Assembly (NCBI RefSeq): GCF_004343775.1
Contig: NZ_PTXL01000001.1
Span: 1,382,305-1,446,304 of the forward strand
DNA: 64,000 bases
Direction of reading: 5' to 3'
From: Burkholderia sp. SRS-46
Lineage (GTDB): Bacteria; Pseudomonadota; Gammaproteobacteria; Burkholderiales; Burkholderiaceae
This document shows positions 8,197-16,966 of the stretch, one piece after another. Below the pieces are notes generated by a model. The model was not told the DNA's origin. It saw only the letters and a program-made list of their open reading frames with translations, and did no database searches. The translations under genes and the position numbers were made by a program. Position 1 is the first letter of the stretch, and each line of letters begins with the position of its first letter.

Positions 8197-10083
8197 TCAA
8201 TCGCGCTGCAACACGTAGCGGCCGGGCGCCGGCTCGATCATCGGGAACTGCGCGGAGCCCGGTTGCGCGGGCGGCGCCACCTTGCGGCCGCCGAACGGGT
8301 CGAGCCATTCGGTCCAGGTCGGCCACCAGCTGCCAGGCTGCTCGGCCGCGCCGGCGAGCCAGTCGTCCGCGGCTTCGGGCAGGTCGTTGTCGTTGATCCA
8401 GAAGCTGCGCTTTTTCTTCGCCGGCGGATTGATCACGCCTGCAATGTGGCCCGATGCGCCGAGCACGAACTTCAGCGGGCCCGTCAGGATCGACGTCGAC
8501 GCATAGGCCGTGCGCCACGGCACGATGTGATCCTCGCGCGAGCCGTAGATGAAGGTCGGCACGTCGATCCGCGACAGGTCGACCGGCTCGCCGCACACGG
8601 TCAGCGCGCCGGGTTCGCGCAGCCGGTTCTCGAGATAGGTATTGCGCAGGTACCACGCGTACATCGGGCCCGGCAGGTTCGTCGAATCGCCGTTCCAGTA
8701 CAGCAGGTCGAACGGCGCCGGCGTGCGGCCCTTCAGGTAGTTGTCGACGACGTAGTTCCAGACGAGGTCGTTCGGGCGCAGGAACGAGAACGTGTTCGCG
8801 AACTCGACGCCGCGCATCAGCCCCGGCGGCGTGCCGCTCTTCCCGCCGATCGTCTGTTCGCGCATCTGCACGTGCGCCTCGTCGACGAACACGTCGACCA
8901 CGCCCGTGTCGGAGAAGTCGAGCATCGCGGTAAGCAGCGTCATCGACGCGACCGGGTGCTCGCCGCGCGCGGCCAGCACCGCGAGCGCCGTGGAGAGCAT
9001 CGTGCCGCCGACGCAAAAGCCCAGCGCGTTGATCTGCTCGCGGCCGCTGACCTGCTGCACCGCGTCGATCGCGGCCAGCAGGCCTTCGTTCATGTAGTCG
9101 TCCCAGTTCTTGTGGGCGACCGATGCATCCGCGTTTCGCCACGACACGAGAAACACCTGGTGGCCGCTCGACAGCGCATGCGCGACGAGCGAATTCTCGG
9201 GCTGCAGGTCGAGGATGTAGAACTTGTTGATGCACGGCGGCACGATCAGCAGCGGCCGTTCGAACACCTTCTCCGTCGTCGGCTTGTACTGGATCAGCTG
9301 GATCAGGTCGTTCTCGTAGATGACCGAGCCCTCGGTGCAGCCGAGGTTCTTGCCGACCACGAACTGCGATTCGTCGGTCTGCGAAATCTTGCCGCGCTGC
9401 AGGTCGCCCAGCAGGTTCATCATCCCCTGCCGCAGGCTTTCGCCCTGAGTCTCGAGGATCGACTTCTGCGCATCCGGGTTGAGCGCGAGATAGTTGCTCG
9501 GCGCGGCGGCGGCCGTCCACTGCTGCACCGCGAAGCGAATCCGCTCGCGCGTCTTCGGATCGGTCTCGAGCGCGTCGGCGAGTTCCTGCAGATAGCGCGC
9601 GTTGAGCAGGTACCACGCGGCCGCGAACGCGTGCGCGGGCGATGCCTTCCACGCGTCGCCGCTGAAGCGGCGGTCCTTCAGCTCGGGCGCCTCGAGCTTC
9701 GTCGCGGTCGCCTGCTGCATCAGTGTCATGCAATCGCGCGCATAGTCGGCCTGCAGCTTCTGCAGGCGCTCGGGCGGGATCGCCGCGGCCGGCAGTTTCA
9801 GGCCCGCGAACGGCGATGCCGCGCCGCCGAAATCGGTCATCGACGGCATCTGGAACGGAAACGACTTGGGAAACTGGAGCGTCGCGAACGGATTCGTTGC
9901 GGCCGACGCGGTCGCGGCGCGCGCCGGATCCGCGAAACCCCGCCATGCGCTCAACCACGCCTCGAACATCTGCTGCATCGGCTGGACTGCTTGCTGCGCT
10001 GCCTGGGCTGCCTGCGCGAATGCCTGGTGGCCCGCTGAAGTGTCCGCCTGTGCGGACGTCGACGAGTTTTTCGATGCTGTCAT
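8197..10083 (-). CDS. phaC: Class I polyhydroxyalkanoate synthase PhaC
   Basis: PhaC polymerises (R)-3-hydroxybutyryl-CoA into PHB on the granule surface. The 628-residue product has the class I N-terminal domain and an alpha/beta-hydrolase core. The lipase-like box GFCVGG contains the nucleophile (about Cys357). The catalytic Asp is in SREDHIVPW and the general base His in GASGHIAGV. The start chosen is ATG 10083 with AAGGCAGG before it. The frame opens further to 10170, but the extra 29 residues are unlike the family and have only a weak ribosome site. The N-terminal 40 residues are Ala/Gln-rich. It leads the phaCAB operon. Confidence 0.95.
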   Translation of the reverse strand: MTASKNSSTSAQADTSAGHQAFAQAAQAAQQAVQPMQQMFEAWLSAWRGFADPARAATASAATNPFATLQFPKSFPFQMPSMTDFGGAASPFAGLKLPAAAIPPERLQKLQADYARDCMTLMQQATATKLEAPELKDRRFSGDAWKASPAHAFAAAWYLLNARYLQELADALETDPKTRERIRFAVQQWTAAAAPSNYLALNPDAQKSILETQGESLRQGMMNLLGDLQRGKISQTDESQFVVGKNLGCTEGSVIYENDLIQLIQYKPTTEKVFERPLLIVPPCINKFYILDLQPENSLVAHALSSGHQVFLVSWRNADASVAHKNWDDYMNEGLLAAIDAVQQVSGREQINALGFCVGGTMLSTALAVLAARGEHPVASMTLLTAMLDFSDTGVVDVFVDEAHVQMREQTIGGKSGTPPGLMRGVEFANTFSFLRPNDLVWNYVVDNYLKGRTPAPFDLLYWNGDSTNLPGPMYAWYLRNTYLENRLREPGALTVCGEPVDLSRIDVPTFIYGSREDHIVPWRTAYASTSILTGPLKFVLGASGHIAGVINPPAKKKRSFWINDNDLPEAADDWLAGAAEQPGSWWPTWTEWLDPFGGRKVAPPAQPGSAQFPMIEPAPGRYVLQRD

Positions 10084-10449
10084 TACCTGCCTTACCGGTG
10101 ATTCCTGAGCGTCAATCGTGGAAATCCTGCTCGCGGCGCGGCGTGCCGGCCGTGCAAGCAGGGCCGTCATGCTCTGGAGAGGCGTCTCCAGATTCTGCCG
10201 CAGTGCGGTATTTTTATCATTATCGTTTTCCCCATGTGAAGCGTTGCGTCAAACCCGGATCACGGCGATCCATCAAGCACGGAGATAATCCGCGCGCAAC
10301 AAGCGGGACAAGGCTCCCGGCGAACACATCATCCTATTGATTCGCTTGACTTCACATTTTTTCATTCGACCGCGCATGCGTCGGCATTCTGCCGCGCAAA
10401 TATCGAGATAACCCGATACTGCATCGCAGCATGCCATGCATGCGCGACG
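10084..10449. other. phaC upstream region with an inverted repeat
   Basis: This 366-base gene-free region between pgeF and phaC must hold the phaCAB promoter. A perfect inverted repeat CTGGAGA-GGCG-TCTCCAG lies at 10174-10191. An AT-rich patch reading GATAATGATAAAAATA on the minus strand lies at about 10210-10226. I could not fix -35 and -10 boxes with confidence. Confidence 0.5.
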
Positions 10450-11289
10450 TCAGTCGGCCAGCCAGATCGCCGCGGCCATGCGGCCGGTGACGCGATCGCG
10501 CCGGTACGAATAGAAGCGCGACGGCTCGGTGACCGTGCAGGCGCCGCCACCGCTCACGCGCGACACGCCCGCACGCGCGAGACGCAAGCGCGCGAGTGCG
10601 TAGAGATCGGCCAGATACTTGCCGGGCGCGCCTTCGATCACCGCGAACGCGCGCCGGATTTCATCATGCTCCGACTGCGGGGCCGTGTCGAGAAATGCGT
10701 CGCGCACGTCCGCACCGACCTCGAACGCATCCGGGCCGATCGCCGGCCCGAGAAACGCATGCAGGCGGTCGGTGGCACCACCCGCGAGCGCCGCGACCTG
10801 GGCCGCGGTGTCCTCGACGATGCCGGCCGCGAGCCCGCGCCAGCCCGCATGCGCGGCGCCGACCGCGCGCCCCTGCGTATCGCACAGCAGCACCGGCAGG
10901 CAATCCGCGACCATCACGACGCACACCGCATTCGCGCGATCGGTCACGCTCGCGTCGGCCTGCGTCGGCGCTGTGGAGTCCCGATCAGCCGCGATCACTT
11001 CGTCGGCGCGCACGATCCGCGCGCCGTGCACCTGCTCGAGCCACGCGGCGCGCGGCTGGCCCGCGAGCGCCAGCAGACGCGCGCGATTCTCGGCGACGTG
11101 CGCCGGATCGTCGCCGGTGTGCAGCCCGAGATTCATCCCGCCGGGCTGCGCGGCGCCGTCCCGCCAGCGCCCGTACGGGCCCTCGCTGACACCGCCGTCA
11201 CGCGTCGTGACCAGCGCGCGCACGCGCGGCGACACCTGCCAGTCGGGCCGCACGCAGTCCTGCCACGTCAACGGCGCCAGGTTCGTCAT
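10450..11289 (-). CDS. pgeF: YfiH/LACC1-family purine nucleoside phosphorylase (laccase-domain protein)
   Basis: This family was once called polyphenol oxidase. Members cleave purine nucleosides and, as PgeF in E. coli, prevent misincorporation of L-Ser in peptidoglycan. The zinc ligands are visible as His in LEQVHG, Cys in MVADCLPV and His in GAAHAGWRG. The 279-residue product starts at ATG 11289, about nine bases after the GAGGAG at the end of rluD. An in-frame GTG lies at 11295 but sits too close to that ribosome site. It begins a few bases beyond the rluD stop, so the two are co-transcribed and probably translationally coupled, as rluD-yfiH pairs are in many proteobacteria. Confidence 0.9.
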   Translation of the reverse strand: MTNLAPLTWQDCVRPDWQVSPRVRALVTTRDGGVSEGPYGRWRDGAAQPGGMNLGLHTGDDPAHVAENRARLLALAGQPRAAWLEQVHGARIVRADEVIAADRDSTAPTQADASVTDRANAVCVVMVADCLPVLLCDTQGRAVGAAHAGWRGLAAGIVEDTAAQVAALAGGATDRLHAFLGPAIGPDAFEVGADVRDAFLDTAPQSEHDEIRRAFAVIEGAPGKYLADLYALARLRLARAGVSRVSGGGACTVTEPSRFYSYRRDRVTGRMAAAIWLAD

Positions 11290-11295
11290 CGCCAC

Positions 11296-12498
11296 TCACT
11301 CCTCCTCGTCGTCCAGGTACGGCTCATCGTCTTCATACTCGCCGCCGAAATCGTCATCGTAATCGCCGTCCTCGTCGAATTCCGCATCGTCCTGCCCGAA
11401 ACCGAGCGCGCCGATCAGCGCGGTCATGTCGTCCGGCAGCGGGCAGCGCCATTGCATCGTCCTGCCGGTCACCGGATGCACGAGACCGAGCCGCCATGCA
11501 TGCAGCGCCTGCCGCGCGAACCCGTCCGGCAGCGGCGTCACCGAGCGCTTGCCGCGCGCGCGCCCGTACACGGGATCGCCGAGCAGCGGATGGCCGACAT
11601 GCGAGCAATGCACGCGGATCTGGTGCGTACGGCCGGTTTCGAGATCGCACTGGATCGCGGACACCGGCTGACGTTGCCACACGCATGTGTCAACCGTGCG
11701 GAAATGCGTGCGCGCCGGCTTGCCGGACGCGCCGGTCACGACCGCCATGCGCGTGCGCTCGCGCGGATCGCGGCCGATCGGCGCGTCGATCGTGCCGTCT
11801 TCGGGCATCGTGCCCCAGACGAGCGCGAAATAACGGCGCTTCACGGTGCGGGCCTGCAGCTGGCGGACCAGGTCGGTCTGGGCGGCGAGCGTGCGCGCGA
11901 CCACCATCAGGCCCGAGGTTTCCTTGTCGAGCCGGTGGACGATCCCCGCGCGCGGCAGGCCGGCCGCCGCGTCGCCGTAGCGGTGCAGCAGGCCGTTGAG
12001 GATCGTGCCGCTCCAGTTGCCGGCGGCGGGATGCACGACGAGGCCCGCCGGCTTGTTGATGACGACGAGCGCGTCGTCCTCGTAGACGATGTCGAGCGGC
12101 ACCGGCTCCGGCGTGAACGCGAGCTGCTCCGGCAGCAGGTCGGGCACGAGCTCGATCGTCGCGCCGAGCGGCACCGGCTGGCGGATCTTCGCGGGCGCGC
12201 CGTCGACGCGCACCCGCTGGGCGTCGATCCAGCTCTGCAGCCGGCTGCGGGAGAATTCGGGAAACAGCTGCGCGAGCGCCTTGTCGAGGCGCTCGCCGGC
12301 AAGCGATGCGGGGACTTCGACGACACGCGGCGCATCGTCGCCGGCGCCGGACGGCGCGACGGACGGCTGCAGCGCGTCGCCGGTGAGGTCGTCGTCGAGC
12401 GAATCGCCGGAAGCAGCGTCGGCGGGCCGATCGCTTGGGCTATAATCTTCGCGATTTGACTTGCCCTGCTGGGCATTCTGCGAATTTGAACGGGTCAT
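11296..12498 (-). CDS. rluD: 23S rRNA pseudouridine synthase RluD
   Basis: RluD makes pseudouridines in helix 69 of 23S rRNA (1911/1915/1917 in E. coli), needed for ribosome assembly and release. The 400-residue product has a disordered Asp/Ser-rich head (1-58), an S4 RNA-binding domain (about 60-125) and the RluA-family catalytic core with HRLDKETSG, where Asp191 is the nucleophile. GRTHQIRVH and LLGDPVYG are further family motifs. The last 35 residues are strikingly acidic (Asp/Glu/Tyr), an extension over E. coli RluD. The gene is divergent from bamD, with a 41-base gap between start codons. Confidence 0.95.
   Translation of the reverse strand: MTRSNSQNAQQGKSNREDYSPSDRPADAASGDSLDDDLTGDALQPSVAPSGAGDDAPRVVEVPASLAGERLDKALAQLFPEFSRSRLQSWIDAQRVRVDGAPAKIRQPVPLGATIELVPDLLPEQLAFTPEPVPLDIVYEDDALVVINKPAGLVVHPAAGNWSGTILNGLLHRYGDAAAGLPRAGIVHRLDKETSGLMVVARTLAAQTDLVRQLQARTVKRRYFALVWGTMPEDGTIDAPIGRDPRERTRMAVVTGASGKPARTHFRTVDTCVWQRQPVSAIQCDLETGRTHQIRVHCSHVGHPLLGDPVYGRARGKRSVTPLPDGFARQALHAWRLGLVHPVTGRTMQWRCPLPDDMTALIGALGFGQDDAEFDEDGDYDDDFGGEYEDDEPYLDDEEE
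12441..12446 (+). promoter_or_regulatory. Candidate -10 box for bamD
   Basis: A perfect TATAAT lies on the plus strand inside the first codons of the divergent rluD gene, about 95 bases before the bamD start. The -35 region is poor, so this is only a candidate. Confidence 0.35.
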
Positions 12499-12539
12499 TT
12501 AGACTGGGTCACCAAGACTTGAAGCTAGGACATGCGAGC

Positions 12540-13364
12540 ATGATGAATTCGACCAAACGCGCGGCAATAACCGTCGCCGCCCGGGCGACGGCGGTTGCAG
12601 CCGCGGCCCTCATCGCGGGTTGCCACGGCTTGCCGCAGAAGCAGGACGAGACCGCGACCTGGTCGAACAACAAATTATACTCAGAGGCCCAGGATGCTCT
12701 GTCCGGCGGCGACTGGGGCAAGTGCGCGAAATACTTCGAGGCGCTGCAGGGCCGCGACCCGTTCGGTCATTTCGCGCAGCAGGCGCAGATCAACGTCGCA
12801 TACTGCAACTGGAAGGACAACGAAGCGGCCGCCGCCGACCAGGCCGTCGACCGCTTCATCCAGCTGCACCCCGATCATCCCGACATTCCGTACGCGTACT
12901 ACCTGAAGGGCATGATCCACTTCAACGACGATCTCGGGCTGTTCGGCCGCTTCTCCGGCCAGGACATGAGCGAGCGCGATCCGCAGGCGCTGCGCGAATC
13001 GTACGACGCGTTCAAGGTCGTCGTCGACCGCTTCCCGAAGAGCAAGTACGCACCGGACGCGGCGGCCCGGATGCGCTACATCGTCAATGCGCTCGCGTCG
13101 CACGAAGTGCACGCGGCCGACTACTACTACCGTCGCGGCGCGTACGTCGCGGCGATCAACCGCGCGCAGCTCGCGATCAAGGATTACAAGGGTGCGCCGG
13201 CGATCGAGGACGCGCTGCACATCATGATCCTGTCGTACGGCAAGCTGAACCAGCCGCAGCTCGCCGACGACACGAAGCGCGTGCTCGCAGGCACGTTCCC
13301 GGACAGCCCGTACGTCACGGGCCACGCTCGCCCCGGCGCGAAGAAGTCGTGGTGGCAGTTCTGA
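12540..13364 (+). CDS. bamD: Outer-membrane assembly lipoprotein BamD
   Basis: BamD is the essential TPR lipoprotein that works with BamA to insert beta-barrel proteins in the outer membrane. The 274-residue product has a lipoprotein signal peptide ending in ALIAGC (Cys28 is the lipidated residue). TPR helices follow, containing FIQLHPDHPDIPYAYYLKGM and RFPKSKYAPDAAARM, typical of BamD/ComL. The start is ATG 12540 (a second ATG follows at 12543), with AGGA about ten bases upstream. The open frame continues further upstream through rluD DNA but is not coding there. The other BAM lipoprotein, bamB, is at 30595-31740. A bidirectional terminator follows. Confidence 0.95.
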   Translation: MMNSTKRAAITVAARATAVAAAALIAGCHGLPQKQDETATWSNNKLYSEAQDALSGGDWGKCAKYFEALQGRDPFGHFAQQAQINVAYCNWKDNEAAAADQAVDRFIQLHPDHPDIPYAYYLKGMIHFNDDLGLFGRFSGQDMSERDPQALRESYDAFKVVVDRFPKSKYAPDAAARMRYIVNALASHEVHAADYYYRRGAYVAAINRAQLAIKDYKGAPAIEDALHIMILSYGKLNQPQLADDTKRVLAGTFPDSPYVTGHARPGAKKSWWQF

Positions 13365-13394
13365 TCCGCCGCGCCGCGTAACGCGCGCAGCCAC

Positions 13395-13425
13395 AAAAAA
13401 ACCCGGCCTCGCAGCCGGGTTTTTT
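13395..13425. terminator. Bidirectional intrinsic terminator between bamD and dinG
   Basis: The stem ACCCGGC/GCCGGGT with loop CTCGCA is flanked by a run of A on the left and TTTTTT on the right. It serves both convergent genes. Confidence 0.85.
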
Positions 13426-13464
13426 GTTGCGCGCTGCTTCGAGCGGGCAGGTAACGCGAAGCGG

Positions 13465-15708
13465 CTATATCCGCTTCGCCGCGCGATGCTCCGCGAAGAA
13501 CTCCTCGACGACCTCGATCTCGCGCGTGCGCTTGAACGGTGGCAGGCTCTGCCAGATCCGTCGCCCGTAGGGTTTGTCGACGAGGCGCGTGTCGCAGATC
13601 ATCAGCACGCCGCGATCGGTTTCCGCGCGGATCAGCCGGCCCGCCCCCTGCTTCAGCGTGATCACCGCCTGCGGCAGCTGATGCACGGCGAACGGGCTCA
13701 AGCCCTTCTTCGTCAGCGCTTCGAGACGCGCGGCCAGCACCGGATCGTCGGGCGGCGCGAACGGCAGCTTGTCGATCACGACGAGCGACAGCGCGTCGCC
13801 GCGCACGTCGACGCCTTCCCAGAAGCTCTGGCTGCCGACCAGGATCGCGTTGCCGTATGCGCGGAAACGGTCAAGCAACTCGGTGCGGCTCGCATCGCCC
13901 TGCACGAGCAGCGGCGTATTCCAGCCGCGCGATTCGATCACGTCGCGCAGCTTCGACGCGATCCGGTCGACCGCGCGCAGCGTCGTGCACAGCATGAACA
14001 CCCCGCCGCCCGCCGCCGCGATCGCCGGCAGCGCGGCATCGAACACCGCATCGGTGAACGCGGGCGACGACGGTTGCGGCAGGTTGCGCGGCACGTACAG
14101 CAACCCTTGCGTCTGGTAGTCGAACGGGCTCGCGAGCGTCATCGAGCGCCGCGAGCTGAGCCCCATCTGCGCCGCGTAATGCGTGAAATCGCCGCGCACC
14201 GACAGCGTCGCCGACGTGAAGACCCACGCGCGCGGCACGCCCGCGCGCTGCTTCGCGAAGATCGGCGCGACCGATAGCGGCGTTTCGTGCAGCTGGACCG
14301 TATGCGAGAACACCTCGACCCAGCGCACCTTCTCATTCGGATCGCCACCGCCGGACGCAGCGTCGGCCGCATCCGCCTGAGCGGCCTCCTGCGCGGCACC
14401 GGGCGCCACCCAGCCGGCAAGCAAGTCCTGCAGTTCACGCGCGCGGCGCAAGCACGCGCCGAGCGATTCCGCCCGTTCGGCCTGGCCGGCCAGCGCCGAC
14501 GCGAGCGCATCGAGCGCCGCTTCCAGCGCATCGAGCGCGCCGAACAGCGGATGGTCGTCGCCGAGCTGGGCGAGCGACATGCGCACGATCTGATCGTTCG
14601 CGAACGCGAGGCGCAGGTCGCGCGCCGCGCGTTCGAGCTCGCCGCCGAGCTTCACCCACTCGACCGCGTCGCGCGCGTGGCTCAGGCCTTCGGCCACCGT
14701 ATCGCGCGCGAGCTCGAGGATCTGGGTCGTCGACAGCGTTTCGCCGAAGAACAGCGTCGCCGTCTCCGGCAGCTGGTGCGCTTCGTCGAAGATGATCGTG
14801 TTCGCGTTCGGCAACAGCTCGGCCATGCCGGTGTCGCGCAGCATGATGTCCGCGAAGAACAGGTGATGGTTGACGACGACGACGTCGGCCTGCTGGGCCT
14901 CTCGCCGCGCCTGCATCACGAAGCAATCCTTGTAGTGCGGGCATTCCTGGCCGAGACAGTTGTCGCGGGTCGACGTGACCATCGACCACACCGGCGCGGT
15001 TTCCGGCACGCTGGCCAGCTCGGCCTTGTCGCCGCTGCGCGTCACCTTCGCGAACCGGACGATCTCCTGCAGGTACGCGGTGTCCTGCCGCGACGGCAGC
15101 CGCCCGTTGTCGGCGGTGCGCTGCAGGTAGTAGTGGCACAGATAGTTCGCGCGCCCCTTCAGCATCGCGACCGTCACCGGCACCGCGAGCGCGTCGCGCA
15201 CGGTCGGGATGTCGCGCTGGAACAGCTGGTCCTGCAGGTGCTTGGTGCCGGTCGACACGATGACCTTGCCGCCCCACAGCATCGCGGGCACGAGATACGC
15301 GTAGGTCTTGCCCGTGCCGGTGCCGGCCTCGACGATCAGCGTGTTGTCGCCCGCGTCGCTGTCGGCCTCGGCTGCCGCGGCATCGTCCGCGCCCGGCTCG
15401 GCCGCCTTGTCGGCATCGTTCTGCAGGCGGCGCGCCGGGCGCTTGCGGGTTTCGAAGATCTCGGGTTCGGGCATCCGGCGCGCGGACGCCTCCATCGCGG
15501 CCGCGACGGCGCGCGCCATTTCGATCTGCGACGCGCGCGGCCGGTAGCCGTCGAGCGCGCGCGCGAACAGCCCGCCGTCACCGAAGATCGTATCGAGCTC
15601 GTCGACGCGCTTGCGGCTCAGCTCGAAGGCGGCTTCGGGCGCACGGGCGCGCCCGGCGGACGACGCGTCTCGCCGGGCATCGGGGGTGGCTTCAAGCGGT
15701 GAATTCAA
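13465..15708 (-). CDS. dinG: DinG/YoaA-family ATP-dependent DNA helicase
   Basis: This is an XPD-like superfamily 2 helicase, 5'-3', involved in DNA damage tolerance and R-loop removal. The 747-residue product shows Walker A EAGTGTGKT (127-135), four Fe-S cluster cysteines at 191, 251, 256 and 262, and the DEAH box at 308-311. Motifs V/VI are near GSQSFWEGVDVRG and QGAGRLIR. An Ala/Asp-rich insert of about 40 residues (80-120) precedes Walker A, and another low-complexity insert lies near residue 445. The start is a TTG at 15708, eight bases after AGGAA; no ATG suits better. DinG and YoaA cannot be separated firmly from sequence alone. Confidence 0.9.
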   Translation of the reverse strand: MNSPLEATPDARRDASSAGRARAPEAAFELSRKRVDELDTIFGDGGLFARALDGYRPRASQIEMARAVAAAMEASARRMPEPEIFETRKRPARRLQNDADKAAEPGADDAAAAEADSDAGDNTLIVEAGTGTGKTYAYLVPAMLWGGKVIVSTGTKHLQDQLFQRDIPTVRDALAVPVTVAMLKGRANYLCHYYLQRTADNGRLPSRQDTAYLQEIVRFAKVTRSGDKAELASVPETAPVWSMVTSTRDNCLGQECPHYKDCFVMQARREAQQADVVVVNHHLFFADIMLRDTGMAELLPNANTIIFDEAHQLPETATLFFGETLSTTQILELARDTVAEGLSHARDAVEWVKLGGELERAARDLRLAFANDQIVRMSLAQLGDDHPLFGALDALEAALDALASALAGQAERAESLGACLRRARELQDLLAGWVAPGAAQEAAQADAADAASGGGDPNEKVRWVEVFSHTVQLHETPLSVAPIFAKQRAGVPRAWVFTSATLSVRGDFTHYAAQMGLSSRRSMTLASPFDYQTQGLLYVPRNLPQPSSPAFTDAVFDAALPAIAAAGGGVFMLCTTLRAVDRIASKLRDVIESRGWNTPLLVQGDASRTELLDRFRAYGNAILVGSQSFWEGVDVRGDALSLVVIDKLPFAPPDDPVLAARLEALTKKGLSPFAVHQLPQAVITLKQGAGRLIRAETDRGVLMICDTRLVDKPYGRRIWQSLPPFKRTREIEVVEEFFAEHRAAKRI

Positions 15709-15764
15709 GGCAAGCGTTCCTGTGTCCAGCGCCCGGGACGGCGCCGGCGCTTGCCAGGCCGCGC

Positions 15765-15980
15765 TCAGGCGCGCTTATCGGGTTCCAGCTGCGATTGCAG
15801 CATGATGATTTTGTCTTTGGCCGCCAGCTTTTCCTTCTTCAGCTTGTGCAGCGTAATGTCGTCGATGTCGGACCGCCCTTCCTTCTGCTCGATCTCTCGA
15901 GCGAGCCGCGTGTGCAGCTCCTCCAATGAAGCCAAACGGTTGTGCAATTCCTGCTGCTGTTCCGCGTGACGGCTCTGCAT
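15765..15980 (-). CDS. YdcH-family (DUF465) small coiled-coil protein
   Basis: The product is 71 residues and starts at ATG 15980 behind GAGGAGG. It is almost wholly charged helix (LASLEELHTRLAREIEQKEG, then ITLHKLKKEKLAAKDKI), the pattern of the YdcH/DUF465 family, whose function is unknown. An open frame runs upstream to 16049 without a ribosome site and is not used. It lies just downstream of the exported coiled-coil gene on the same strand, and dinG follows 56 bases further on. Confidence 0.85.
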   Translation of the reverse strand: MQSRHAEQQQELHNRLASLEELHTRLAREIEQKEGRSDIDDITLHKLKKEKLAAKDKIIMLQSQLEPDKRA

Positions 15981-16058
15981 GTTCGCCTCCTCATCGAAGC
16001 AGCGCGCCGGCCAGCCTGCCGGTGCGCTCGAGACTGCTTTCCGGATCAACCCAACACG

Positions 16059-16793
16059 TTACTGCCCCTGCTGTTGCTGCTTGGCCTTCTCGGCCGCGTC
16101 CTTCTGTCGCTGCTCCACGTCGGCCTTGTGCTGCGCCGCCTCGTTCTGCTTGCGCTCGTAGCGCTCGGCATTGCTTGCCCGCTCCTGCGCCTTCTGGGCC
16201 CCCTGCCGGTGCGCGTCGTCGAGCTTGCGCTGGAAATCGGCCTGCTTCTGGTCGTAAGCCTGCCGGCTGGCCGCGCGCTGCGGGCCTTCGGCACCGCGCT
16301 CCGCCCGCTTCAGCGCATTTTGCTGCTGCTTGTCGCGGTAGGCGGCCGCGTTGGCCGCTTCGTTCTCCGCGCGCTGCGGCGCCTCCGCCGCCTTCTGCGC
16401 GTTCTTCAGCGCGATTTGCTGGTCGCGCTGCTCCGCCCGCACCGCACGCTGCTCGTCGTCGAGCGCAAGCTGCTCCTGACGGATGCTCGCACGCTCCTCG
16501 CGCATCTGGTCGCGCGCCTTGCCGAGGCAGTGATTGACGAAGAACGTGCTGTAGCAGTCGTGCTCGGCCACCGCATAACGATAATCGTTTTTGGCCGTGC
16601 GTTGATTGAGCACTTTTTGACGGGCGTCAAAATCCGGGGTGGCCTGGGCCGCGACGGGCGCGGAAGCGGCAACAGCCGACGCCTGCGCATGCGCGCCGGC
16701 CGCCCCGAGGGACAAAGCCGCGGCGAGCGCTGCGCCGAGCGCGACGAGAGGAAAACGGGAGGTTGGCAACGTCGTAGGAAAGCTGCGGGACAT
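16059..16793 (-). CDS. Exported coiled-coil protein, unknown function
   Basis: The 244-residue product has a signal peptide of about 36 residues (...[12 protein letters not shown]). A short domain with two Cys ([17 protein letters not shown]) follows, then 150 residues of Arg/Gln/Glu/Ala-rich heptad-like helix to a Gln-rich end. The conserved pair DC...NHC could form a disulfide in the periplasm. The protein is familiar as a Burkholderia hypothetical but has no assigned role. The helix might tether something along the envelope; that is speculation. It is transcribed away from tex, starting 173 bases from the tex start codon. Confidence 0.75.
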   Translation of the reverse strand: MSRSFPTTLPTSRFPLVALGAALAAALSLGAAGAHAQASAVAASAPVAAQATPDFDARQKVLNQRTAKNDYRYAVAEHDCYSTFFVNHCLGKARDQMREERASIRQEQLALDDEQRAVRAEQRDQQIALKNAQKAAEAPQRAENEAANAAAYRDKQQQNALKRAERGAEGPQRAASRQAYDQKQADFQRKLDDAHRQGAQKAQERASNAERYERKQNEAAQHKADVEQRQKDAAEKAKQQQQGQ

Positions 16794-16966
16794 GTGTCAA
16801 ATTCTATCACCGTGCGGCTGGACGCTCCGCCATTTATGGCAAAATGCCCCGCTTCATTCACCCGCGGCGTCTGGCTCGGCGGGCTCGCCGCGAGCAGCCC
16901 GCCACGTGGGCCCCGCCGGCCCGCTCCGCGTCGCGATTTCAGCAGGCAGATCATCCCATCCACGAC

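Noticed and set aside
6083..8218. 711-codon plus-strand frame opposite phaB and phaA
   Set aside because: Shadow of two strongly conserved genes, His/Arg-rich and without family motifs.
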